A DNA stretch of 20,231 nucleotides. It comes from RGIG3135 sp964477115 (GTDB lineage Bacteria > Actinomycetota > Coriobacteriia > Coriobacteriales > Eggerthellaceae). The notes under the pieces are model-generated. The model was not told the DNA's origin. It made no database searches and saw only the letters and a program-made list of their open reading frames with translations. Below are positions 6,969-14,047 of this stretch, one piece after another (positions within the stretch are counted from its first letter, which is position 1; each line of letters starts with the position of its first letter). Location: the NCBI GenBank assembly GCA_964477115.1, contig CAYZCY010000030.1:1-20231 (forward strand). The letters are read 5' to 3'. The translations under genes and the position numbers were made by a program.

Positions 6969-7733
6969 GTGTTCAATATCTCTAATTTTGACAACAATGA
7001 TGATGTAAAGGTGCTGTCTCAGCTCGGTGCGTTTAAGGTCATCGAATGGAAGCGCGACCTTTCCGTTTCTCCTGAGTCTGCAGCTACCGCATGGTTCTGC
7101 TCCGAGATGAACGTTCGTCGTCGTCAGGTCATTTGCGATCTTTCCCAAGCCGGCGTAACCGTTCAGGCGGGCGCTATGCAGTGGATGGTCGGCGATGTCA
7201 ATGCAAATACAGGCGTCAAGGGCGTGGGTGACTTCTTCGGCAAGACCCTGCGCGGCGCGGTTACCAATGAGTCTGCTATCAAGCCTGAATATGCGGGCAG
7301 CGGTGTTTTGGTTCTCGAGCCGACTTATCGCTACATCATTTTGATCGACGTTGCCAAATGGGGCAACAACATCGTTCTTGACGACGGTCTGTTCCTCGCC
7401 TGCTACTCCAGTCTGAAGCACCAGGCGGTTATGCGTTCTAACGTCTCCTCTGCCGTTGCCGGCGGCCAGGGTTTGTTCAATCTCGGTATTCAGGGTTATG
7501 GCGCGCTTGCCATTGAGTCCCCCTGCCCGCAGGAAGAGCTTATTGAGATCACTCTTGAGAACGACGTTCTGAAGATCGACGGCAATCAGGCGCTCGCTTG
7601 GAGCGGCACCCTTGACTTTACTGTCGAGCGCTCTGGTAAGTCTCTCATTGGTTCCGCTGCATCGGGCGAGGGTCTGGTGAACGTGTATCGCGGTACTGGC
7701 AAGGTGCTCATGGCTCCCACTGCCTTCGCTTGA
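6969..7733 (+). CDS. AIM24 family protein, with coding-like extension after its stop
   Basis: AIM24/DUF124-type beta-rich protein of about 254 aa. The bacterial function is not established; the family name comes from a yeast mitochondrial protein. Glycine-rich beta segments are visible (SQAGVTVQAGAMQWMVGDV, GSGVLVLEPTYRYIILID, GLFNLGIQGYGALAIESP), as expected of the double-stranded beta structure. GTG 6969 is chosen because AAAGGAG (6957-6963) lies 5 nt before it. An in-frame ATG at 6936 has no ribosome site and would add 11 residues. Oddity: after TGA 7731-7733 the same frame stays open for 34 more codons with normal codon use, ending at TAG 7836-7838. This could be a nonsense change, readthrough or a sequencing error, and the intact form would have about 289 residues. 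It stands alone between two terminators. Confidence 0.9.
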   Translation: MFNISNFDNNDDVKVLSQLGAFKVIEWKRDLSVSPESAATAWFCSEMNVRRRQVICDLSQAGVTVQAGAMQWMVGDVNANTGVKGVGDFFGKTLRGAVTNESAIKPEYAGSGVLVLEPTYRYIILIDVAKWGNNIVLDDGLFLACYSSLKHQAVMRSNVSSAVAGGQGLFNLGIQGYGALAIESPCPQEELIEITLENDVLKIDGNQALAWSGTLDFTVERSGKSLIGSAASGEGLVNVYRGTGKVLMAPTAFA

Positions 7734-7838
7734 AGAGAATCTAACCCGAACGGCCCTACGGAAAGCTCGCCGGCTCCCCAGAAGAAGGGCTTCGGGTCCC
7801 TTATCGAAGGCGTATCTTCCATTACGTCCAATATCTAG
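7734..7838 (+). other. In-frame 34-codon continuation of the AIM24 gene
   Basis: The reading frame directly after the AIM24 TGA encodes RESNPNGPTESSPAPQ followed by KKGFGSLIEGVSSITSNI and then TAG. The composition is a Pro/Ser-rich linker plus a short amphipathic end, as in real C-terminal tails, and its third positions are GC-rich like the neighbouring genes. There is no separate start codon with a ribosome site. A single change of TGA to CGA or TGG would join it to the upstream gene. Confidence 0.55.
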
Positions 7839-7866
7839 GCATTTGCGCTGAGATGCGTAACTGGCA

Positions 7867-7903
7867 AAAGCACCCTGCACAATGTCGTGCAGGGTGCTTT
7901 TTT
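7867..7903 (+). terminator. Strong intrinsic terminator after the AIM24 gene
   Basis: GCACCCTGCAC (7870-7880) and GTGCAGGGTGC (7887-7897) form a perfect 11-bp stem, extended by AAA/TTT, and followed by six T. It lies 28 nt after the distal TAG (7836-7838), which fits a transcript that spans the extension. With AAAA on the left it may also stop minus-strand transcripts from the glutaredoxin gene. Confidence 0.9.
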
Positions 7904-7939
7904 GGAGGGCAAGGTTGAGGGCTGCTGACTTGCGTCGTC

Positions 7940-7958
7940 GACCCCGTAGCGTGGGGTC
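7940..7958. other. Small inverted repeat near the glutaredoxin 3' end
   Basis: GACCCC (7940-7945) and GGGGTC (7953-7958) with a 7-nt loop, just downstream of glutaredoxin on its strand and next to repeat copy 2. No T-tract is present on either side. Confidence 0.35.
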
Positions 7959-7963
7959 TCAGG

Positions 7964-7975
7964 GTGCTTACCTTC
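7964..7975 (+). repeat. Dispersed intergenic motif, copy 2 (one mismatch)
   Basis: GTGCTTACCTTC differs from the core GCGCTTACCTTC at one base. It lies 8 nt beyond the glutaredoxin stop codon, between convergent genes. Confidence 0.5.
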
Positions 7976-7983
7976 GCAGTGAT

Positions 7984-8226
7984 TTAAGTGAAGTTCTTCT
8001 TGAGGTAGGCGATGATGTCGGCGGATTCGTACATGGCCTTGCCGTCAATCACCAGGCAGGGGACCTGCCTCTTGCCGCCAATTGCCACAAGCTCGGCTGC
8101 GTTTTCCGGCTGCGAGGTGTTGCGCATTTCCATGGTGATGCCTGCGCTTTCCATGAAGCGAAGGACGCGAATGCAGTAGGGGCAGGTGTTTGTCATGTAC
8201 AGAGTGTGGTTTTCGAGTTGGGCCAT
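7984..8226 (-). CDS. Glutaredoxin-like thiol oxidoreductase
   Basis: Small cytosolic dithiol redox protein of 80 aa. The N-terminal strand HTLYM is followed by the active site TCPYC near residues 14-18, then the cis-proline block QVPCLVIDG and the C-terminal ESADIIAYLKKNF helix, all as in glutaredoxins and NrdH-like proteins. The CPYC motif is the canonical dithiol form. An extra Cys follows the cis-Pro. ATG 8226-8224 is chosen over a longer frame start because AAAGGAGG (opposite 8233-8240) lies about 6 nt before it. It is monocistronic and convergent with the AIM24 gene. Whether it is reduced by glutathione or by thioredoxin reductase cannot be read here. Confidence 0.93.
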   Translation of the reverse strand: MAQLENHTLYMTNTCPYCIRVLRFMESAGITMEMRNTSQPENAAELVAIGGKRQVPCLVIDGKAMYESADIIAYLKKNFT

Positions 8227-8271
8227 GCTTTGCCTCCTTTGCATCGTGCGCAATGTTGTCTTGTACGCATG

Positions 8272-8287
8272 ATAGAGGTGACTCTAT
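8272..8287. promoter_or_regulatory. Palindrome upstream of glutaredoxin
   Basis: ATAGAG-GTGA-CTCTAT, a perfect 6-4-6 dyad 45-61 bp upstream of the glutaredoxin start. It overlaps TATCAT (minus strand, opposite 8269-8274), a possible -10 with five of six matches. It is a candidate operator; nothing else supports it. Confidence 0.3.
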
Positions 8288-8618
8288 GCTGGGCACGGTG
8301 GCTTTAGCCATGTGTAGTTAAACGGTAGTTTTGTTCGGCGCGCATCTATTGCTGGTCTTGCGACAAAGTTTTCGAGTTGTGCAAATTGTGGGTCTGACCT
8401 GCGGGAAGCAACCACAAGGTGCGCAATCTGCCAATGAAAGCACCCCATGATTGATAGAATACAAAGCACGCAACCATTAGAGTTGAGATCGTAAACGAAC
8501 TCGCACTCAGCAATGGATCCAAACAGCTTGAGATCGTTGATTGAAAGTCAAAGCGCCTGGGCATGATAGCCTCGGGCGCAAGCCCCGGCAGGGGGCTCGC
8601 ATACGGAAAGGTATACGC
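8288..8618. other. Intergenic region upstream of the membrane HTH regulator
   Basis: No convincing gene on either strand. It holds TAGAAT at 8455-8460 (possible -10 without a good -35), a 10-bp direct repeat TTGAGATCGT at 8483-8492 and 8528-8537, an imperfect dyad TTGATT-GAA-AGTCAA at 8537-8551, and a GC-rich hairpin AGCCCC/GGGGCT (8581-8586, 8592-8597) just before the ribosome site of the next gene. Confidence 0.5.
8483..8551 (+). promoter_or_regulatory. Direct repeats and dyad, candidate autoregulatory operator
   Basis: TTGAGATCGT occurs at 8483-8492 and 8528-8537, 45 bp apart. The second copy runs into the imperfect dyad TTGATT/AGTCAA (8537-8551). The position, 70-135 bp before a DNA-binding regulator's start codon, suggests binding sites for that protein. 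This is inference. Confidence 0.35.
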
Positions 8619-9806
8619 ATGAGCTTCAGAGACAATCTCCTCAGACTTCGCACCGAGCATGGCATGACCCAGGAGCAGCTGGCATCGCAGATCGGCGTGA
8701 GCCGTCAGTCGGTGGCAAAGTGGGAATCCGACCGATCCTATCCCGAGATGGACAAGCTGATTAAAATGACGGGAATATTCGGCTGCACGCTTGATGAGCT
8801 CGTCATGGGTCCGACTGGTGGGGACGCCGCCAGCGACCCTGCGCCCGTTGCTGCCACGGTTGACGAGCCTGTCGCTGCTGCTGCCGCTGGCACTGCTTCT
8901 GCGGTTGCGGACGCGCAGCCCGCGGCCCAGGACGAAGCTGCAGCTCCCGCGAGCGAATGGGCACCGTCCCTTGAGCCCGCAACGGACAGCTATGGCTACG
9001 ACGCACACATGCGCTCCTACGCTAAGCGTCTTGCCAGCGGCGTTGCCGTTATCATCGCAGGCGGTTCGGCCATTATCGCGGCAGACGGTCTTCTTGGCGA
9101 TGCTTCGGATGCTGCCAACGTTTTGAGCTTGGCGCTTCTGCTGGGATTCATCATCGCGGGCCTCGCCCTCATCATCCCGAGCGTCATGGGTCACTCCGCC
9201 TTCATGCGCGAGCATCCCGTCGTGCGCGACTTCTACACCCTTTCCGACAAGCAGCTTGCCCGCCAGGCTCTCTCCCGCGGCATCGTGGTCGGCATCGCAC
9301 TTATCTTCGCCGGTATCATCATCTCGGGCGCTGCGGGCTTTGTGCTCGGCGGCGTGGGCGAGGAGCTGGGTGCCTGCCTGCTTCTTCTGTGCATCGCCGC
9401 TGCTGTGTGGAGCTTCATCCATTACGGCATTATGTTCAGCCGCGTGCGCGTGCTTGAGTACAACCATGACTCCCTCGAGCAGATCGTCGAGAGCTACGGC
9501 GAGAGCAGTACGGCGGCCGAGGCTCTTATGACCCAGCTGAGCCCCGAAGAGCGCAAGCTTCTCTTTGACGCGGAGGACATCGACGCGAACGACCCCGCGC
9601 AGGTGGTGGCCTTCTTCGCGAGCAAGAAGAAAGCCGGCAAGCTTCTGAGCGGCATCTGTGGCATCATCATGGTGCTGGCCACCATCATCGGCCTCTGCCT
9701 TCTCTTCGGCGTCCCGGTGGCAAGCGACTACTTCTGGATGGCCTGGGTCGTCGGCGGCCTGCTGTGCGCGCTTGTCTCCATCACCATGAACACCTTTGCG
9801 AAATAG
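8619..9806 (+). CDS. XRE-family HTH regulator fused to a multi-pass membrane domain
   Basis: Predicted membrane-tethered DNA-binding regulator, 395 aa. Residues 4-62 are a Cro/CI-type helix-turn-helix (NLLRLRTEHGMTQEQLASQI, then GVSRQSVAKWESDRSYPEMD). Residues 65-125 are an Ala/Pro-rich flexible linker. The rest holds about six hydrophobic segments (ASGVAVIIAGGSAIIAADG, LSLALLLGFIIAGLALIIP, GIVVGIALIFAGIIISGAAG, GACLLLLCIAAAVWSFIHYG, CGIIMVLATIIGLCLLFGV, WMAWVVGGLLCALVSITM) with a charged cytoplasmic-looking stretch between segments 4 and 5. ATG 8619 has GGAAAGG at 8605-8611, 7 nt upstream. The frame is open further upstream but without a ribosome site. It is a single gene, and its target and signal are unknown. 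Repeats upstream may be its own operator. Confidence 0.9.
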   Translation: MSFRDNLLRLRTEHGMTQEQLASQIGVSRQSVAKWESDRSYPEMDKLIKMTGIFGCTLDELVMGPTGGDAASDPAPVAATVDEPVAAAAAGTASAVADAQPAAQDEAAAPASEWAPSLEPATDSYGYDAHMRSYAKRLASGVAVIIAGGSAIIAADGLLGDASDAANVLSLALLLGFIIAGLALIIPSVMGHSAFMREHPVVRDFYTLSDKQLARQALSRGIVVGIALIFAGIIISGAAGFVLGGVGEELGACLLLLCIAAAVWSFIHYGIMFSRVRVLEYNHDSLEQIVESYGESSTAAEALMTQLSPEERKLLFDAEDIDANDPAQVVAFFASKKKAGKLLSGICGIIMVLATIIGLCLLFGVPVASDYFWMAWVVGGLLCALVSITMNTFAK

Positions 9807-9829
9807 CGCTTCGAAGGGAAAGTCTGCGG

Positions 9830-9835
9830 TATAAT
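9830..9835 (+). promoter_or_regulatory. -10 element of tRNA-Arg
   Basis: A perfect TATAAT 41 bp before the tRNA-Arg. No clear -35 at normal distance. Confidence 0.5.
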
Positions 9836-9876
9836 GGGCGAGTTGTGCTTCTAGCGTACGCGCAACGATCAAGCAA

Positions 9877-9952
<76 letters not shown>

Positions 9953-9961
9953 GAAACAATG

Positions 9962-9990
9962 CAGGCCAGTCTGAACGACTGGCCTGTTTT
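9962..9990 (+). terminator. Intrinsic terminator of tRNA-Arg
   Basis: CAGGCCAGTC (9962-9971) and GACTGGCCTG (9977-9986) form a perfect 10-bp stem with a 5-nt loop, followed by TTTT. Confidence 0.88.
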
Positions 9991-10322
9991 CGTGGTAGGG
10001 ACTTGCTGTTGAGGGCTCGCTTCGGGTCTGATCCTTCATCCCCGGTTCTTATTGAGCCCGCACAGCTCAATCCAAGCGATAGCGGCCCGAAGCTGGTGAG
10101 CACCAGGGCGAATACGAGTAAAAATCCGAAATGAGGCTTAGCCGTCCGAGTCATGGCTGTTAAAGCCTTCTCCCAATAATAATAGAGTTCAGTAGTTTAC
10201 GCAGGGGTTGCGCCTTGGCGGCAGGCGGTTGAAGCGCGTGTCTTGCAATCTGAGACCCGCCTTTCGGCGTGAGATGCTCTTCTCGTACTCATGCGCTTTG
10301 CGCCAAACGAGAAGGAGACTAT
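9991..10322. other. Intergenic region upstream of arcA
   Basis: No convincing gene. A minus-strand frame here is mostly the antisense of tRNA-Arg. It holds a perfect inverted repeat at 10051-10071, a small hairpin CTGGT/ACCAG (10093-10106), an AT-rich AATAATAATAG patch at 10175-10185 that may contain the arcA -10, and a leader of perhaps 140 nt with a small CGCC-TTTC-GGCG hairpin. No clear ArgR or FNR box was recognised. Confidence 0.5.
10051..10071. promoter_or_regulatory. Inverted repeat upstream of arcA
   Basis: ATTGAGC (10051-10057) and GCTCAAT (10065-10071) with a 7-nt centre, a perfect 7-7-7 dyad about 250 bp before the arcA start. Candidate operator for the arginine deiminase genes; no T-run follows. 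Confidence 0.3.
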
Positions 10323-11561
10323 ATGCCCGGAGTAAACGTTAGAAGCGAAATCGGTCCCCTGAAAAAGGTCCTGCTTCACAGGCCTGGCGAGGAACTTTTG
10401 AACCTGACTCCCAACACGCTCGAGGAGCTGCTCTTCGATGACATTCCCTATCTGAAGATTGCCCAGGAAGAGCACGATGCCTTTGCGCAGATCTTGCGCA
10501 ACGAGGGCGTTGAGGTGGTGTATCTGGAAGATCTTGTGGCAGAGGTCATCGGCGACCCTGACTTGCGAAAGCAATTTCTCGAGCAGTTTATCTTCGAGGC
10601 GGGCATCAGGACTGAGCGCTATAAGAAGATCATCTTCGACTACCTAAACGAAGGCTATCCCCATCCTAAGGATCTCGTGCTCAAGACCATGGCGGGCATC
10701 AATTTGCAGGAGCTTCAATCTGACAAGAGCAATTCCTTGGTGGATTTGGTAAGCGATGCGTCCAAGCTTGTCATCATGCCCATGCCCAATCTGTACTTTA
10801 CGCGCGATCCCTTTGCCATCATCGGCGAGGGCGTGTCGCTGAACCGTATGTATTCGATCACGCGAAGCCGGGAAACCATATACGGTGAATACATCTTCAA
10901 ATACCATCCCGCCTTCGTCAATGTGCCACGCTACTACAGCCGCTATAACACCTTCCATATTGAAGGAGGCGACATTCTCAACCTCAATGAGCATTTGGTG
11001 GCCATTGGCATTTCACAGCGTACCGAGCCTGACGCCATCGATCAGATAGCCAAGAATATTTTCAGCTCGGATTCTCCCGTTGGCACGGTGCTTGCCTTCA
11101 ACATTCCCAACTCCCGTGCGTTCATGCACCTGGATACGGTGTTTACCCAGATAGACCATGATAAGTTCACCGTGCATCCGGGTATCTTGGGCCCGCTTTC
11201 GGTGTTTGAGATTACCCCCAATGGCGGAGGCGGCCCGGGTGAGGGGGCTCCCGACATCAAGGTGCGTGAGGTGAGCGGCACGCTTGAGGAGATCCTTGGG
11301 CGTTATTTGGGTCTTGAGGTTGAGCTCATCCCCTGCGGAGGCGACAGCCGCATTGCCGCTGAGCGCGAGCAGTGGAACGATGGTTCGAACACCCTGTGTC
11401 TGCGCCCGGGAACCATCGTTGTCTACCAGCGAAACGACGTTACGAACGATCTTCTGCGAGAGAGGGGCCTTAAGGTGATCGAGATCCCGTCTGCCGAGCT
11501 ATCGCGCGGGCGAGGCGGTCCTCGTTGCATGTCTATGCCCCTGTGGCGCGAAGATGCGTAG
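10323..11561 (+). CDS. arcA: Arginine deiminase
   Basis: Cytosolic enzyme that hydrolyses L-arginine to L-citrulline and ammonia, the first step of the arginine deiminase pathway. 412 aa, normal length. Catalytic residues of the guanidino-modifying superfamily are in place: FTRDP at 159-163 (Asp162), FHIEGGD at 211-217 (Glu214), MHLDT with His269 and Asp271, and the nucleophile Cys402 in GGPRCMSMPLWRED. They match, in order, the Asp/Glu/His/Asp/Cys set known from the Pseudomonas enzyme. ATG 10323 has AAGGAG 5 nt upstream. It is the first gene of the arc cluster, and arcB follows after 73 bp. Expression is probably induced by arginine or anaerobiosis, but no regulator gene lies in the window. 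Confidence 0.97.
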   Translation: MPGVNVRSEIGPLKKVLLHRPGEELLNLTPNTLEELLFDDIPYLKIAQEEHDAFAQILRNEGVEVVYLEDLVAEVIGDPDLRKQFLEQFIFEAGIRTERYKKIIFDYLNEGYPHPKDLVLKTMAGINLQELQSDKSNSLVDLVSDASKLVIMPMPNLYFTRDPFAIIGEGVSLNRMYSITRSRETIYGEYIFKYHPAFVNVPRYYSRYNTFHIEGGDILNLNEHLVAIGISQRTEPDAIDQIAKNIFSSDSPVGTVLAFNIPNSRAFMHLDTVFTQIDHDKFTVHPGILGPLSVFEITPNGGGGPGEGAPDIKVREVSGTLEEILGRYLGLEVELIPCGGDSRIAAEREQWNDGSNTLCLRPGTIVVYQRNDVTNDLLRERGLKVIEIPSAELSRGRGGPRCMSMPLWREDA

Positions 11562-11634
11562 TATCATTTGAAAGTCAGCAAGGATATCCCCTTTGTGAAA
11601 AAAGCCTCGGCTTCCATCGAAAGGATTTATGAAT

Positions 11635-12633
11635 ATGTCTGTTAACCTCAGCGGCCGCAGCTTCCTGAAGCTTCTTGATTACACCCCCGAGGAGATTCGC
11701 TACCTCATCGATCTTTCCAGGGAGTTCAAGGGCATGAAGCATGCCGGCGTTGCGCACAAGTATCTTGAGGGCAAAAACATCGTGCTTCTTTTCGAGAAGA
11801 CCTCCACGCGCACCCGTTGTTCCTTCGAGGTTGCCGGTCATGATTTGGGAATGGGCGTTACTTATCTCGATCCGGGCAGCTCTCAGATGGGCAAGAAGGA
11901 ATCCATTGAGGACACCGCTCGCGTGCTTGGCCGCATGTTTGATGGCATCGAGTACCGCGGCTTTAGCCAGAGCCTAGTTGAGGAGCTGGCCGCTAATGCC
12001 GGCGTTCCTGTATGGAACGGCCTGACTGACGAGTTCCATCCGACGCAGATGATTGCCGACATGCTCACCGTTGAGGAGAACTTCCCCGAGGGCATCGCGG
12101 GCAAGAAGCTCGTGTTCATGGGTGACGCTCGCAACAACGTGGCAAATTCGCTCATGGTGGTGTGCGCCAAGCTTGGCCTGCATTTTGTGGCTTGCGGCCC
12201 TGTTGATCGCATGCCCGAAGAGGATCTGGTTGCAGCTTGCAGGGCCATCGCTGCTGAGACGGGTGGCGAGATTACGCTTACCAGCAGCGTTGAGGAAGGC
12301 TGCACCGGTGCCCATGTGATCTACACCGATATCTGGGTTTCCATGGGCGAGCCTGCTGAGCTTTGGGCTGAGCGTATCCGCCTGCTTCTGCCTTATCAGG
12401 TCAACGCCAAGGTTATGGAGCTTGCGGCTGATGACGCCATCTTCCTGCACTGCCTGCCGTCCTTCCACGACACCAAGACCACCATCGGCGCTGAGATCGC
12501 CGAGAAGTTTGGCATTGAGGAGATGGAAGTGACTGACGAAGTGTTCGAGTCTGAGCGTTCCAAGGTCTTCGACGAGGCGGAAAACCGCATGCACTCCATC
12601 AAGGCCGTCATGTACGCCACCCTGAAGGACTAG
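11635..12633 (+). CDS. arcB: Ornithine carbamoyltransferase (catabolic)
   Basis: Phosphorolyses citrulline to ornithine and carbamoyl phosphate. The anabolic direction makes citrulline, but the location after arcA and before arcC argues for the catabolic role. I choose ATG 11635 (332 aa) because AAAGGA (11620-11625) is then 9 nt upstream. The in-frame ATG at 11629 leaves only 3 nt. Carbamoyl-phosphate site STRTR at 57-61, FHPTQ in the central part, HCLP at 272-275 with the conserved Cys, and the C-terminal FDEAENRMHSIKAVMYATL are all typical of the family. The protein is close in length to arcB and argF products. It probably shares a transcript with arcA. A 367-bp gap follows before arcC, unusual for this operon. 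Confidence 0.96.
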   Translation: MSVNLSGRSFLKLLDYTPEEIRYLIDLSREFKGMKHAGVAHKYLEGKNIVLLFEKTSTRTRCSFEVAGHDLGMGVTYLDPGSSQMGKKESIEDTARVLGRMFDGIEYRGFSQSLVEELAANAGVPVWNGLTDEFHPTQMIADMLTVEENFPEGIAGKKLVFMGDARNNVANSLMVVCAKLGLHFVACGPVDRMPEEDLVAACRAIAAETGGEITLTSSVEEGCTGAHVIYTDIWVSMGEPAELWAERIRLLLPYQVNAKVMELAADDAIFLHCLPSFHDTKTTIGAEIAEKFGIEEMEVTDEVFESERSKVFDEAENRMHSIKAVMYATLKD

Positions 12634-12831
12634 CTGATATCTGAGCGTTTAATCCAGCAAGGTGTCATTCGATGCGATGGTTGAAGCCGCTCGTGCGGGC
12701 GGCATGTTGATGCAGCCTTGGTTGCGCTCGCCTTGCCGCGATGGCCTCGCCTACAGCTCCTGAGCTCGCCGAAATCCAAGATGCTTGCGCATTGTAATCT
12801 TGAATTTCGTCTCGTGCGGAAGCGGCTATGG

Positions 12832-12894
12832 CCATCGCGCCAAGAGAGCTTGGCCGAGGCCATCTCATCGAAGAAACCAGACCATCGCGCCAAG
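12832..12894 (+). repeat. 13-bp direct repeat between arcB and arcC
   Basis: CCATCGCGCCAAG occurs exactly at 12832-12844 and 12882-12894, 50 bp apart. Each copy is the left arm of a small hairpin (CCAAG-AGAG-CTTGG in the first, GCGC-CAAG-GCGC in the second). Neither has a T-tract. Confidence 0.6.
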
Positions 12895-12909
12895 GCGCTT
12901 AACTGAGGC

Positions 12910-12957
12910 TTTGTTTCTAAACATTTCAAAACAAACGAAGCGGGGGAGCACCCCCCC
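12910..12957 (+). promoter_or_regulatory. AT-rich inverted repeat and GC hairpin in the arcC leader
   Basis: TTTGTTT (12910-12916) and AAACAAA (12929-12935) flank an AT-rich centre. Seven bases later GGGGG-AGCA-CCCCC (12942-12955) can fold, with two more C, TTT and then the arcC ribosome site. This could be a promoter with operator, or a leader attenuation or RNA-processing structure. Confidence 0.35.
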
Positions 12958-13000
12958 TTTGGGTTCGTGCACCCTCATTGCATGAAACGGAGGTAATGCC

Positions 13001-13957
13001 ATGGCTTACCAGAAGGGCAGTGGAAAGAGCGTGGTGATAGCCCTTGGCGGCAATGCTTTGGGAAACACCCCTCAAGAGCAGATTCACCTGGTGAGGACTA
13101 CCGCGCGCAGCATCGTCGACATGGTGGACGAGGGTATCAACGTGGTGGTGTCTCATGGAAATGGGCCACAGGTCGGCATGATCAGCAAGGCCTTCGATGA
13201 AGCCCATCAGATTGATCCCGACGTGCCCCTCATGCCCTTCCCCGAATGCGGTGCCATGAGCCAGGGCTACATTGGTTACCAACTTTCCCAGGCTTTGCTC
13301 ACCGAACTCAAGCGGCGCGGCATCATGCGATCGGTTGCAACCGTCATCACTCAGACGGTGGTCTACCCGGATGATCCGGCTTTCGAGCACCCGACCAAGC
13401 CCATCGGCCCCTTCTATACCGAAGAACAAGCTCGCGAGATCGCAGAGGAAACAGGCTCCTGCTTCATGGAAGATGCGGGAAGAGGGTGGAGGCAAGTGGT
13501 TGCGTCCCCTAAGCCCCAGCGTATAGTCGAGTTTGACGCGGTGCATGATCTCATGGATGACGGTTATATCGTGATCGCTGCGGGAGGCGGTGGCGTGCCG
13601 GTTGTTGCCAAAGATGACAGCTATAGCGGCATTGCCGCAGTCATCGACAAGGACCGCTCGAGCGCAAAGCTGGCAGCGGGATTTAAGGCCGACATGCTCG
13701 TCATTCTCACTGCGGTGGATAAGGTGGCTGTCAATTTTGGGACGCCCGAGCAAATTGACCTCGACGAGATGAGCGTGTCCGATGCACGTCGCTATATTGC
13801 CGAAGGCCAATTTGCCGCGGGGAGCATGCTGCCCAAGGTGGAGGCATGCTTGGAGTATCTTGAGGCGCATCCTTCGGGGCTTGCCCTCATCACTTCTCTT
13901 GAGCGAGCCGCTGCCGGCCTTCGTGGCGAAACGGGAACCCTGATCAAGTACGCATAG
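13001..13957 (+). CDS. arcC: Carbamate kinase
   Basis: Transfers phosphate from carbamoyl phosphate to ADP, making ATP, CO2 and ammonia; the energy-yielding last step of the arginine deiminase pathway. 318 aa, amino-acid-kinase fold. Visible signatures: VVIALGGNALG at 11-21 for phosphate binding, VVVSHGNGPQVGMI at 48-61, the GWRQVVASPKP block in the middle, AAGGGGVPVV, and the C-terminal GSMLPKVEACLEYLE segment common to carbamate kinases. ATG 13001 has GGAGGT 6 nt upstream. The gene is separated from arcB by a structured gap and followed by the antiporter after 90 bp, with dispersed repeat copy 3 in that space. Confidence 0.97.
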   Translation: MAYQKGSGKSVVIALGGNALGNTPQEQIHLVRTTARSIVDMVDEGINVVVSHGNGPQVGMISKAFDEAHQIDPDVPLMPFPECGAMSQGYIGYQLSQALLTELKRRGIMRSVATVITQTVVYPDDPAFEHPTKPIGPFYTEEQAREIAEETGSCFMEDAGRGWRQVVASPKPQRIVEFDAVHDLMDDGYIVIAAGGGGVPVVAKDDSYSGIAAVIDKDRSSAKLAAGFKADMLVILTAVDKVAVNFGTPEQIDLDEMSVSDARRYIAEGQFAAGSMLPKVEACLEYLEAHPSGLALITSLERAAAGLRGETGTLIKYA

Positions 13958-13972
13958 CGCTCAAGCTTTCCT

Positions 13973-13984
13973 GCGCTTACCTTC
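13973..13984 (+). repeat. Dispersed intergenic motif GCGCTTACCTTC, copy 3
   Basis: Exact 12-nt core, 15 nt after the arcC stop codon and 63 nt before the antiporter start. AGCGC upstream (13956-13960) could pair with its GCGCT. Confidence 0.6.
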
Positions 13985-14047
13985 CGACATTCGGGTTTAC
14001 AGGCCTTCACCACGTAGCTGTCCGATGTCAACAAGAAGGAGAGTCCC

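Larger units (their letters stand above)
12634..13000. other. Long gap between arcB and arcC
   Basis: No supported gene on either strand. It holds a 13-bp direct repeat (12832-12844 and 12882-12894), a GCCAAG-AGAG-CTTGGC hairpin (12839-12854), a short GCGC-CAAG-GCGC dyad, an inverted repeat TTTGTTT/AAACAAA (12910-12935), a GGGGG-AGCA-CCCCC hairpin (12942-12955) and the arcC ribosome site. Confidence 0.6.

Noticed and set aside
7731..7733. Selenocysteine at the AIM24 TGA
   Set aside because: No convincing SECIS-like hairpin directly after the TGA, and the family has no known Sec position at its C-terminus.
12634..13000. CRISPR array or small gene in the arcB-arcC gap
   Set aside because: Only two copies of a 13-bp repeat, no spacer pattern, and the short frames have no ribosome site or gene-like codon use.
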